Assembly (NCBI RefSeq): GCF_003058165.1
Contig: NZ_QBUC01000009.1
Span: 62,001 to 126,000 of the forward strand
Direction of reading: 5' to 3'
DNA: 64,000 bases
Source: Paenisporosarcina sp. OV554
Lineage (GTDB): Bacteria > Bacillota > Bacilli > Bacillales_A > Planococcaceae
Of this stretch, positions 34,054 through 41,719 are shown piece after piece. The notes beneath the pieces were generated by a model that saw only the letters and a list, made by a program, of their open reading frames with translations, had not been told where the DNA came from and ran no database searches. Made by a program: the position numbers and the translations under genes. Position 1 is the first letter of the stretch; the number at the start of each line of letters is the position of its first letter.

Positions 34054-34224
34054 TTGACAATCACAACGCTATACAAAGACGTGGACCGCCAAACACTTAC
34101 TATTCACGGACATTTATCAAAGCAAGAGATTGCTAGTTTCAAACGTGATGGTTGGAGATATAAGCAACCAAATGTAAATAAAATCGGTATTCCTGTTCAC
34201 ATCCAAAAACCTAGGAGGAAATAA
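34054..34224 (+). CDS. Small phage protein, unknown
   Basis: A 56-residue protein starting at TTG 34054, with AGGAAGTGA six bases upstream. It contains HGHLSKQEIASFKRDGWRYKQ, a pattern shared with the putative remnant near 35920. The stop lies one base before the next ATG. No known function; too short for usual ORF calling. Confidence 0.55.
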   Translation: MTITTLYKDVDRQTLTIHGHLSKQEIASFKRDGWRYKQPNVNKIGIPVHIQKPRRK

Positions 34225-34225
34225 T

Positions 34226-34621
34226 ATGAAAAAAATCATTGATTTAAATACATTTGCAGGCGGAGCTCTAGCGGAAAAGGTAAACATTGAAATGCAGAAA
34301 GCTCTTGAAAATATCGCGGATCCAAATACTGACCACAAAAAAGCTAGAAAGGTAACTGTAAGCATTACGTTAAAAGCGAACGAAAGACGTAACCTAGCAA
34401 ATGTAATTGTCGATACAAAATCCACTCTAGTCCCTGCTGTTGGTGTCGAATCTGAATTAATCATTGATTTCACTCCAGAAGGCGATATCACTGGTGCTGA
34501 ATTAAAAAGCGGTATCCCTGGACAAGCATTCATTAGTGACGATGGTGAAATACTGGACGACAAAGGGAAGCCACTTCCTGCAGAAAAACCGAAAAATCAA
34601 AAAATCGTTCAGTTTAAATAA
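34226..34621 (+). CDS. Phage protein of the 'replication terminator' annotation family
   Basis: A 131-residue protein with an N-terminal helix (LNTFAGGALAEKVNIEMQKA) and a long beta-rich part (KVTVSITLKANERRN). It resembles proteins of Firmicutes phages that are annotated as replication terminator proteins, a name I regard as unproven. CTAGGAGGAAATAAT precedes the ATG. It lies with replication and recombination genes. Confidence 0.55.
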   Translation: MKKIIDLNTFAGGALAEKVNIEMQKALENIADPNTDHKKARKVTVSITLKANERRNLANVIVDTKSTLVPAVGVESELIIDFTPEGDITGAELKSGIPGQAFISDDGEILDDKGKPLPAEKPKNQKIVQFK

Positions 34622-34670
34622 AATCTATCAATCTATCAAACAAAACTAAAAACCGAAAAGAGGAAATCAC

Positions 34671-35381
34671 ATGTTAAAAGAATTCGTATCGTACTTATTG
34701 GAGTTAAAACGTCCGGAAACAATCGAATCTGCTGGAAAGGTTTATTCTACAAACCAATTATACCGTTTGGATAAAGAGCAAGAAGTGGGCGCAATCAATG
34801 TTCGTAGTTTATCTGGCCTTGTGGATTATGTGAAATCTAACTTTGACCACGAACGCCATTTGATGATTCACGTTGAATCGCCTACAAAGGTAAATGTATT
34901 TGATGCATTAAACGAATCGAATGATCGTCGTGTCTATATAAAAGCTAGTGCAATGTTGCCTAGCATCACATTTGAACGATACATCGACCGTGAAGAATTC
35001 CAAATCATGCTGCAAGCTTGCTTTGTTACAAATGAACATAAAGCTACTGTAATTAAGGTTATCAGCTCGATTGTCGAAGACAGCGGTGTAACGACTACTG
35101 ACGATGGGATTAGCCAACGAGTAACGGCTAAAACAGGAATTGCGACTGTCGGAAATGTAGAACTTCCTAATCCAGTGAACCTTAAACCATTCCGAACATT
35201 CGCAGAAGTATCACAACCTGAATCAGAATTTGTACTACGTCTAAAAGAGGGTGGGCGTGTGGGATTGTTTGAAGCTGATGGCGGTGCATGGGAGTTAAAT
35301 GCCATGTCGAACATCGCGGAGTACTTAGAGAAAGAATTACACAATGAAATTTTAGGAAAGAAAGTAGTCATCATCGATTAA
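34671..35381 (+). CDS. Phage protein, possibly DUF2303-like
   Basis: A 236-residue soluble protein with VRSLSGLVDYVKSNFD and repeated beta-alpha segments. Its length, early-region position and motifs such as GISQRVTAKTGIA recall DUF2303 proteins, but I am not certain. GAGGAAAT stands before the ATG. A strong terminator follows, which separates it from rusA. Confidence 0.5.
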   Translation: MLKEFVSYLLELKRPETIESAGKVYSTNQLYRLDKEQEVGAINVRSLSGLVDYVKSNFDHERHLMIHVESPTKVNVFDALNESNDRRVYIKASAMLPSITFERYIDREEFQIMLQACFVTNEHKATVIKVISSIVEDSGVTTTDDGISQRVTAKTGIATVGNVELPNPVNLKPFRTFAEVSQPESEFVLRLKEGGRVGLFEADGGAWELNAMSNIAEYLEKELHNEILGKKVVIID

Positions 35382-35382
35382 T

Positions 35383-35420
35383 AAAAGAGGGTTGAGAGTG
35401 AAAGCTCTCGCCCTTTCTTT
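35383..35420 (+). terminator. Terminator before rusA
   Basis: AAAGAGGGTTGAGAG pairs with CTCTCGCCCTTTC (one mismatch) around a short loop; the end is T-rich. It divides the early operon. Confidence 0.65.
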
Positions 35421-35452
35421 AAAAAAAACGACTTATGGACGGGATTGATTTT

Positions 35453-35872
35453 ATGAAGACCATTTTATTTGAAATTACGGGCGAACCTGTCGCGCAAGGT
35501 CGACCACGTGCTGGTAAAACATTCACAGGTAAAACCGTCTTATACGATCCATTGAAATCACGCGACTTTAAACAGTATGTAAAATTAGTCGCTGCACAAT
35601 ACGCACCAAAAGAACTAATTACTGGACCAATTAATTTGTTTGTAGATGTTTATCGAGCGACCCCGAAGAAGTATCAAACGAGACCTAAACAAGCTCTCAT
35701 TGAATCAGGTGAACTAAGACCGACGAGTAAGCCAGATGTGGACAACTATGTAAAAGGTGTAAAAGATGGTTTGAACAAAATAATGTGGCAAGACGATAGC
35801 CAGGTTGTGGATCTAACTGTAAGGAAGTTTTACAGTCTATCACCTCGCGTAGTGGTTTGTATCAAATACTAA
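35453..35872 (+). CDS. rusA: RusA-family Holliday junction endonuclease
   Basis: A 139-residue homodimeric resolvase. The N-terminal GEPVAQGRPRAGKTF and the catalytic KPDVDNYVKGVKDGLN with WQDDSQVVD provide the Asp triad of RusA. The start at 35453 begins MKTILFEITGEP; an upstream in-frame ATG lacks a ribosome site. It would resolve recombination intermediates of phage DNA before packaging. It is the last member of the recombination set. Confidence 0.92.
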   Translation: MKTILFEITGEPVAQGRPRAGKTFTGKTVLYDPLKSRDFKQYVKLVAAQYAPKELITGPINLFVDVYRATPKKYQTRPKQALIESGELRPTSKPDVDNYVKGVKDGLNKIMWQDDSQVVDLTVRKFYSLSPRVVVCIKY

Positions 35873-35899
35873 ACCAAAATCCACATACCCTCTTAATCA

Positions 35900-36021
35900 A
35901 TCTTTATAGTAGGGAGGAATTTACTCCTGTCTGGTTAGTGCAGCCATTTATCAAGGCTGAGGTTAAGAAGCTGAAAAGTGATGGTTGGCATGTTGAAGAG
36001 GTTTGGAAGAAACGAGGATAA
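35900..36021 (+). other. Possible small gene or remnant after rusA
   Basis: A frame encoding FTPVWLVQPFIKAEVKKLKS and then DGWHVEEVWKKRG, ending at TAA 36019-36021, follows rusA. AGGGAGGA stands at about 35913, but no ATG, GTG or TTG is suitably spaced; the first is GTG near 35938. It may be a decayed gene related to the 56-residue protein at 34054. Confidence 0.35.
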
Positions 36022-36023
36022 AC

Positions 36024-36194
36024 TTAAGAGATTGGATTTATCAACTCTTTAATCGAAGGGTTATGTTGTTCATTAAAAATCAAAGCTTCTGTTAAGAATT
36101 TGATATCAAAAAGTATCTGTTCTTTAATTGTAAAATTCTCACATTTGTAATAATCATCTACTAATCGTTTAAGTTCATAATAGATTAGACTCAT
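36024..36194 (-). CDS. Small minus-strand accessory protein, unknown
   Basis: A 56-residue helical protein beginning MSLIYYELKRLVDDYY. A strong AAGGAGATTTTACCT leader precedes the ATG at 36194, and its upstream DNA (36200-36300) is very A+T-rich, so it likely has its own promoter. It is opposite in direction to the surrounding lytic genes, like a moron expressed in the lysogen. I do not recognise the family. A remnant gene ends just to its left. Confidence 0.6.
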   Translation of the reverse strand: MSLIYYELKRLVDDYYKCENFTIKEQILFDIKFLTEALIFNEQHNPSIKELINPIS

Positions 36195-36377
36195 AGGTAA
36201 AATCTCCTTATAATTAGTGCTTTTATCATATTTATTATTTAATTATGTAATATTTATTTGTAAAAAGAAAGGTTTTATTAGGAAAAAATCCCATAACAAT
36301 TAAAAATGTGTGAAGTTTTGACACAAATAGCTAGTTTGAAGTCCGTCCATACGGTTCCAGTAGTGAGGGGGAAGAAA

Positions 36378-37826
36378 GTGAAACAACTAGATTTATTTCG
36401 TGAAATAATCGTAGATAACTTCGCGGGGGGCGGCGGTGCAAGTACAGGAATTGAAATGGCAACAGGTCTTTCAGTAGATATAGCCATTAATCATGATCCA
36501 GATGCTATAGCCATGCACAAAGTGAATCATCCTGACACAGAACATTATTGCGAATCAGTTTGGGACGTTGATCCAGTAAAAGCAGTGAAGGGTCGCAAAG
36601 TTGGATTAGCCTGGTTTAGTCCGGATTGTAAGCACTTTAGCAAAGCAAAAGGCGGGAAGCCCGTTGAAAAGAAAATAAGAGGTCTTGCTTGGATTGCAGT
36701 TAAATGGGCTATTGCAGTAAAACCACGGGTTATCATGCTTGAAAACGTAGAAGAATTCAAAACTTGGGGACCTTTAAATGATGAAGGATATCCTGATATA
36801 ACTCAAAAAGGAAAAACGTTTGTTTCATTCGTGAAAGCATTAGAATCACTTGGTTATAAAGTGGAGTTCAAAGAGCTGCGGGCATGTGATTACGGGGCTC
36901 CAACCATTCGAAAAAGATTCTTTATGGTTGCACGTTGTGGTGGAAAACCTATCGAATGGCCAAAATCAACTCATGGAGATCCCTTAAGTTTAGAAGTACA
37001 AGCAGGAAAGCTTAAATCTTGGAGAACTGCATCAGAAGTTATTGATTGGTCAATTGGTACTCCATCAATTTTCGGGAGAAAAAAGGACTTGTCGGATAAC
37101 ACAATGAGACGAATCGCAAGAGGTATACAAAGATTCGTAATAGAAAAACCAAATCCATTTGTCGTTCGTATTGGTCAAACGGGTTTCGGTGGCGATCGAT
37201 TGCAATATAAACTGGATAAACCTTTAACAACTATCACGACTAAGGCTGAACATTTGCTAGTTACACCATTTATTTCTAGTTACTACACGGAAACAACTGA
37301 AAACGGTGTTAGAGGGTTAACGGTTAAAGAGCCACTTCACACAATTACTGCAGGTGGAAATCGTTTTGCTCTCATATCGGCATTCAATGCTCAACACTTT
37401 GGAACATCAACAGGGCACATTTTAGATAAACCATTAAACACCATAACGACGGTTAATAAAGCTAGCTTAGTAACGGCATTCTTAACAAAATATTATGGTT
37501 CTGATATAGGACAGGCAATTGATAATCCTCTTCATACCGTGACCACTAGGGACCGTTTTGGTCTAGTAACTATAAAAGGTCAAGATTATCAAATTGTTGA
37601 TATTGGTATGCGAATGTTACAACCACATGAGTTATTTGCAGCTCAAGGTTTTCCTGAGAACTACATTATTGACCAAGACGCAGATGGCAAAAACTATTCA
37701 AAAGCAAAACAAGTAGCACGATGTGGGAATGCAGTTCCACCACCATTTGCAGATGCATTGGTGAGAGCGAATCTACCAGAAATGAGTGTAGAGAATTCGA
37801 GGTATAAAGTAGCTGTCGGAAATTAG
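36378..37826 (+). CDS. Phage DNA (cytosine-5-)-methyltransferase
   Basis: A 482-residue C5 methyltransferase. Motif I is DNFAGGGGASTGIE (near residue 14), the catalytic Cys is in FSPDCKHFSKAKGG (SPDC instead of the usual PPCQ), motif VI is MLENVEEF and motif VIII TIRKRFFMVA. A C-terminal region repeats PL-T-IT four times (PLTTITTKAEH, PLHTITAGGN, PLNTITTVNK, PLHTVTTRDR), then motifs IX-X with GNAVPPPFADAL. GTG 36378 with GAGGGGGA is the start; an ATG at 36306 would add 24 residues. It probably protects phage DNA from host restriction. Confidence 0.88.
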   Translation: MKQLDLFREIIVDNFAGGGGASTGIEMATGLSVDIAINHDPDAIAMHKVNHPDTEHYCESVWDVDPVKAVKGRKVGLAWFSPDCKHFSKAKGGKPVEKKIRGLAWIAVKWAIAVKPRVIMLENVEEFKTWGPLNDEGYPDITQKGKTFVSFVKALESLGYKVEFKELRACDYGAPTIRKRFFMVARCGGKPIEWPKSTHGDPLSLEVQAGKLKSWRTASEVIDWSIGTPSIFGRKKDLSDNTMRRIARGIQRFVIEKPNPFVVRIGQTGFGGDRLQYKLDKPLTTITTKAEHLLVTPFISSYYTETTENGVRGLTVKEPLHTITAGGNRFALISAFNAQHFGTSTGHILDKPLNTITTVNKASLVTAFLTKYYGSDIGQAIDNPLHTVTTRDRFGLVTIKGQDYQIVDIGMRMLQPHELFAAQGFPENYIIDQDADGKNYSKAKQVARCGNAVPPPFADALVRANLPEMSVENSRYKVAVGN

Positions 37827-37905
37827 TCAGATGGATGGCTAGACCAATGTAGTAGTAAAAATATCAATGACAGACAGCCGCCAAAATAGACGGCCATATT
37901 TTTAT

Positions 37906-38172
37906 TTAGTTAAATAGTTTATTGATTTCTAACCAGCTATTTTTTGGTAACCAACCTGCTTTGTTATTGATAACTTCAATCACTAACAACCAATCATTTG
38001 TATCAATAAATGGTTTAAGTAAGTCTGAAACGCCAGTACCAGTCAATGTAGATTTAATCAACCATGCTGATTGTTGATATTTAAATGAATTTAGAGATTC
38101 TAGCTTAGTAATTAATCCACTATAATCTTGTCCTTGTTTTTTTAAATCATAAGTAACCGAATATACTGCCAT
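37906..38172 (-). CDS. Standalone Cas2/VapD-like small protein
   Basis: An 88-residue protein starting MAVYSVTYDL, a beta strand ending in the Asp typical of Cas2, followed by a helix, then SAWLIKSTLT, and LLVIEVINN as the last strand. The order fits a ferredoxin-like Cas2/VapD fold. No CRISPR array or other cas gene is nearby. GGAGGTGAA precedes the ATG. It is on the minus strand next to the methyltransferase, so it reads as a moron. Its activity is unknown; similar standalone proteins are sometimes labelled SinR-family. Confidence 0.6.
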   Translation of the reverse strand: MAVYSVTYDLKKQGQDYSGLITKLESLNSFKYQQSAWLIKSTLTGTGVSDLLKPFIDTNDWLLVIEVINNKAGWLPKNSWLEINKLFN

Positions 38173-38273
38173 ATTTTTCACCTCCATCAAACAATAAATT
38201 CGACATAGATACGGTAATTCCTTCAATTAAGAACAAAAAATGACAAAAATATTCAACTCGGAGAGTGAACCAA

Positions 38274-38357
38274 ATGAACATCCCAAAAGCAACAGCTGCT
38301 GATGTCGCCAAAGTCCTTAGTACTGTCGTGAAAGTTGTTAAGGTTAAAAGAAAATGA
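38274..38357 (+). CDS. 27-residue coupled peptide
   Basis: ATG 38274 with CGGAGAGTGA five bases upstream opens a 27-codon frame starting MNIPKATAADVAKVL, with a hydrophobic middle and a Lys/Arg-rich end (VKVKRK). Its stop overlaps the ATG of the next gene (ATGA). It could be a leader that couples translation, or a functional amphipathic peptide. Confidence 0.5.
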   Translation: MNIPKATAADVAKVLSTVVKVVKVKRK

Positions 38358-38572
38358 ACTATCACGTTTTTGAAGATAAAAAGTTCGACTTGAAATTTGA
38401 TTTCACCGATGAAGAATTAAATGATTTCACTGAACTATGGAATGGCGATATAAGCGCTGAGAATATCGCGACGAAAATGAAAAGAAAACAAATGGAAATC
38501 GTGTTACTTATCATGGATCGTGCAGAGTTAGGGATTATCAAGGGGCGGCCTTCTGGATTAAACGGATTATAG
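38354..38572 (+). CDS. Small phage protein with HTH-like pattern
   Basis: A 72-residue acidic protein: a strand-rich start (YHVFEDKKFDLKFDF) then ELWNGDISAENIATKMKRKQMEIVLLIMDRAELG, a two-helix pattern like the HTH of small phage regulators. Its ATG overlaps the stop of the 27-residue peptide. It precedes the late regulator gene; a role in late control is possible but unproven. Confidence 0.6.
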   Translation: MNYHVFEDKKFDLKFDFTDEELNDFTELWNGDISAENIATKMKRKQMEIVLLIMDRAELGIIKGRPSGLNGL

Positions 38573-38583
38573 GGGGATAAACA

Positions 38584-39042
38584 ATGGATGAAATTACTCA
38601 ATTAATTCGTGATTATTACTGGATGAAAAAAGAAATTCTACGGTTGGAAACAATTCTTTTCGGGAAAAATATTCCAATGGGTTCGTGGGGAGTGGCTCAA
38701 TACGGGATAGATGCTGCCATGCCAAAAGGCTCTTCAATTCGAAGTGCAAAGGAACTGGAAAAGATGGATATCCGGGAGATTCGACAAATCGAACGGCTGG
38801 AAGCCTATAGGTGGAACGTTTATGCTCTAGAATCAGCAGCAGACGAACTGGACAGTGAAATATTGAAAATCATTTACGATTGTCTACTGGACAACATGAC
38901 ATACCGTCAGATTGCCTTGCATCTCAATATCTCAAAGGACCAGGTTCAAAGGCAAAAGGCAGAAATTATAAGACAGATGCGACAAACGAGACAAATGCGA
39001 CAGATTACTGCTAATTTGCACAAAGAAAAAACACATGTGTAA
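38584..39042 (+). CDS. Late transcription regulator, ArpU/sigma-like
   Basis: A 152-residue protein with an internal sigma-70 region-4-like HTH (IIYDCLLDNMTYRQIALHLNISKDQVQRQK, about 97-127) and an Arg/Gln repeat tail (QMRQTRQMRQ). Position just before the terminase genes matches ArpU/RinA-type activators of late operons in phages of Gram-positive bacteria. GGGGGAT precedes the ATG. The structured RNA after it may be the end of its transcript. Confidence 0.75.
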   Translation: MDEITQLIRDYYWMKKEILRLETILFGKNIPMGSWGVAQYGIDAAMPKGSSIRSAKELEKMDIREIRQIERLEAYRWNVYALESAADELDSEILKIIYDCLLDNMTYRQIALHLNISKDQVQRQKAEIIRQMRQTRQMRQITANLHKEKTHV

Positions 39043-39062
39043 ACTGGAAGGGAGGTCGGCTA

Positions 39063-39132
39063 GGCAGGTGGTTCGAGCGACACACCCGGATACAAGATTG
39101 ATTAGTTCGGGTGTCAAACCTGTCGGTTTTTG
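39063..39132 (+). other. Structured element after the late regulator
   Basis: Two nested stems: GGCAGGT (39063-39069) with ACCTGTC (39118-39124), and ACACCCG (39082-39088) with CGGGTGT (39108-39114). A GGTTTTTG run follows, so it may be a terminator. It is not a tRNA despite a GGTTCGA. The position before terS also fits a packaging site. Confidence 0.4.
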
Positions 39133-39194
39133 TCGAGCGAATTATAAAGAAATTCCCACTTACATGAGGTATATTGTCAGTGGGGGTGCAAATA

Positions 39195-39557
39195 TTGAAG
39201 AGAGATTTAAACTTAGTCAGAGAATTGTTTCTTATTATTGAAAGTAACGACGGTAATTCAGAACTTAAACTTCCTGTTGAGTGGGATAGAGAAAATGTGG
39301 CCTACCATCTCAAAATTATGGATCAAGCTGGTTACATTAATAACAACACGAAGTGGGCAGGAGACAGGCCGTTTTGGATTTACGCTTCTTTAACGTGGGA
39401 GGGGCATGAGTTTTTGGATTCAATAAAAAACGATACCATTTGGGATAAAACCAAAGAAGGTATTAAGAAGAAAGGGTTCGAACTCGGTTCTGTTCCGTTA
39501 GCTGTAATAAAAGAGTATGCAACTATGCAAATTAAAAATGTTTTTGGTTTAAGTTAA
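39195..39557 (+). CDS. DUF2513 family phage protein
   Basis: A 120-residue protein beginning LKRDLNLVRELFLIIE, with VAYHLKIMDQAGYI and LTWEGHEFLDSIKN, the recognisable DUF2513 pattern that looks like a winged-helix fold. The start is TTG 39195 after GGGGGTG. That ribosome site is part of a possible hairpin (CCCACT 39155-39160 with AGTGGG 39179-39184), which could limit translation. Function is unknown; the family is common in prophages and bacterial chromosomes. Confidence 0.8.
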   Translation: MKRDLNLVRELFLIIESNDGNSELKLPVEWDRENVAYHLKIMDQAGYINNNTKWAGDRPFWIYASLTWEGHEFLDSIKNDTIWDKTKEGIKKKGFELGSVPLAVIKEYATMQIKNVFGLS

Positions 39558-39579
39558 GCATCCTTCGGGGTGCTTTTTC
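39556..39579 (+). terminator. Terminator before the packaging genes
   Basis: GCATCC / GGGTGC stem with a TTCG tetraloop and five T. Confidence 0.9.
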
Positions 39580-39626
39580 TATGTCAAAATGAGCGATTAG
39601 CATAAAGGAGGCGGGTGAATAATCAA

Positions 39627-40424
39627 ATGGCAAGAGCGAGAAGTCCAGCCCGTGATACGGCATATGAGATCTACAAACTGTCAGAAGGCAAGAAATTACT
39701 AAAAGACATTGCTACAGAATTAGACGTCTCTGATTCTCAAATTCGTAAGTGGAAGAATCAAGATAAGTGGGACGATCAAATGAATGGTAACGTAACTAAT
39801 GAAATAGGTAACGTTACTAAAAGAAATGGCTCACTTAGCGCACCTGCAAATAATGACACACTTGATGGAAGTAAGTCTTCAAAAAAAGAGGTGGCTCGCA
39901 AGAAGCGAAGTGGAAACCCGAAACCAAAGAATCAGTTTTCACAACGGAACACCAGGTCATTAAAGCACGGTCTGTTTTCGCGCTATATGCCACAAGAGAC
40001 ACTGGACATCATGGGAATGGTCGAGGATAGTGAACCTGCTGATTTATTGTGGATTCAAATACAAATCCAATATGCTGCAATTATACGAGCACAAAAAATT
40101 ATGTTCGTTGAATCGAAGGATGAAATGATTAAGGAAATCAAAAAGGTTGAGAGCTCTGAACTTGGCGATAAAGTCGAATATGAGTTCCAGTTCTCTTGGG
40201 ATCGTCAAGCAACTTTCTTAAATGCTCAATCAAAAGCGATTGGAGAACTTCGAAGTTCCATCAAGCAGTTTAATGAAATGGCTCACGATGATGATGAGCG
40301 ACTGTTGAAAATTGAACAGATGCGTTTAGGCATTGATAAGACGAAAGCCGAAATCGAGAAGTTGAATGGGAATAACGATGAAGGTCCAATAGAAATCATG
40401 ATTAGCCGGAAGGGTGGTCGCTAA
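39627..40424 (+). CDS. terS: Phage terminase small subunit
   Basis: A 265-residue packaging protein. The N terminus ([23 protein letters not shown]) and the [28 protein letters not shown] mark the TerS DNA-binding domain. A middle segment ([26 protein letters not shown]) and a C-terminal oligomerisation helix follow. The ATG at 39627 sits eight bases after GGGTGA; a GTG at 39615 is the alternative. It would recognise the phage pac/cos site and feed DNA to TerL, whose gene overlaps the stop (TAATG). Confidence 0.88.
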   Translation: MARARSPARDTAYEIYKLSEGKKLLKDIATELDVSDSQIRKWKNQDKWDDQMNGNVTNEIGNVTKRNGSLSAPANNDTLDGSKSSKKEVARKKRSGNPKPKNQFSQRNTRSLKHGLFSRYMPQETLDIMGMVEDSEPADLLWIQIQIQYAAIIRAQKIMFVESKDEMIKEIKKVESSELGDKVEYEFQFSWDRQATFLNAQSKAIGELRSSIKQFNEMAHDDDERLLKIEQMRLGIDKTKAEIEKLNGNNDEGPIEIMISRKGGR

Positions 40425-41719
40425 TGGTTTCCGCTCAAATAGAGAAAGAAGTGAATCCTCATTTTGAGGATTTTTTGTTTGACTGGAATCAGAAGTTTCA
40501 ATTCCTAGTCGGTGGTTACGGATCTAGTAAAAGTTATCATGTTGCCCTAAAAATAATTCTTAAACTCTTAGAAGAGAAACGAACAGCCTTGGTAGTGCGT
40601 GAGGTTTACGACACACACCGTGATTCAACGTTTTCATTGCTAGAGGAAATAGTAAATGATTTAGGCCTTGAAGGACGAATCAAATGCCTCTCTTCTCCTA
40701 TGCAATTGCGTTTCCCTAACGGCAGCAAGATTATTTTTAAAGGAATGGATAAACCGCAGAAGTTGAAGTCCATTAATAACATTTCAATTGTTTGGTTAGA
40801 GGAATGTTCGGAAGTCAAATACGCAGGTTTTAAAGAGTTAATTGGCCGGTTACGTCATCCGAAATTAAATCTATATATGATTCTCTCGACAAACCCAGTT
40901 AGCGAAGGGAATTGGAGCTACAAACATTTCTTCAAAAACCCATTAACCAAATTCTTTGTTCTGGATGCTGAAGAGCTGTATGAAAAGAGAACCATTATAG
41001 TTAACAACACGTATTATCATCATTCAACAGCTGATGATAATTTATTTTTGCCCGAAAGTTATATCGAACAGCTAGAAGACTTAAAAACGCATGACCCAGA
41101 CCTCTATCGCATTGCGCGTAAGGGGCGTTTTGGTGTTAACGGTATTTTGGTATTACCTCAGTTCGAAGTGCAGTCACACGAACAGGTAATGACTGCTATA
41201 GGGAAGATTCAAAAGCCATTACTTAAAAACGGAATGGACTTTGGGTTTGTTAACTCCTATAACGCAGTTGTGAGAATGGCTGTTGATTTAAGCACACTGA
41301 CTCTCTACATCTACTGGCAGTATTACAAGAACAATATGACTGATGATCGTACAGCTGAAGAACTACAGGAATTAAAGAAAGTCTTAATCAAAGCCGATAG
41401 TGCGGAACCTAAGACGATTCAATTCTTTAGACAGAATGGTTTTCGAATGATGGCCACTCGGAAGTTCCCTGGTTCACGTATTCAGTACACCAAGAAGATT
41501 AAGAGGTTTAAGCGAATCATTTGTTCAGACCAATGTCCTGACGTTATACGTGAATTGAAGGACTTAACGTTCAAAGTAGATAAAGCCGGTGAAATTATCG
41601 AAGACGAATTCAACATTGACCCACATACATTCTCAGCTGTCTGGTATGGCCTTGACGATGTGGAAATGAAGAACCTTAAACTAGGTAAGAAAAGAGGTGA
41701 ACCGATTGTTGAGATTTAA
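40424..41719 (+). CDS. terL: Phage terminase large subunit
   Basis: A 431-residue packaging motor of the PBSX/SPP1 type. Walker [13 protein letters not shown] is near residue 28, Walker [10 protein letters not shown] follows, with motif III MILSTNP. The C-terminal RNase-H-like nuclease contains [12 protein letters not shown] and [10 protein letters not shown] with metal-binding Asp residues. It overlaps terS and the portal gene. ATP-driven translocation and DNA cutting at the portal are the family functions. Confidence 0.95.
   Translation: MVSAQIEKEVNPHFEDFLFDWNQKFQFLVGGYGSSKSYHVALKIILKLLEEKRTALVVREVYDTHRDSTFSLLEEIVNDLGLEGRIKCLSSPMQLRFPNGSKIIFKGMDKPQKLKSINNISIVWLEECSEVKYAGFKELIGRLRHPKLNLYMILSTNPVSEGNWSYKHFFKNPLTKFFVLDAEELYEKRTIIVNNTYYHHSTADDNLFLPESYIEQLEDLKTHDPDLYRIARKGRFGVNGILVLPQFEVQSHEQVMTAIGKIQKPLLKNGMDFGFVNSYNAVVRMAVDLSTLTLYIYWQYYKNNMTDDRTAEELQELKKVLIKADSAEPKTIQFFRQNGFRMMATRKFPGSRIQYTKKIKRFKRIICSDQCPDVIRELKDLTFKVDKAGEIIEDEFNIDPHTFSAVWYGLDDVEMKNLKLGKKRGEPIVEI

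Noticed and set aside
37906-38172. CRISPR-Cas system
   Set aside because: Only one Cas2-like protein is present; no array, Cas1 or effector is visible in the window.
39070-39140. tRNA-like GGTTCGA and stems
   Set aside because: No acceptor stem, anticodon arm or CCA-proximal pairing can be fitted; the stems nest as a simple hairpin instead.
39035-39241. 68-codon plus-strand frame after the late regulator
   Set aside because: No fitting ribosome site, overlaps the structured element and the better-supported DUF2513 gene.
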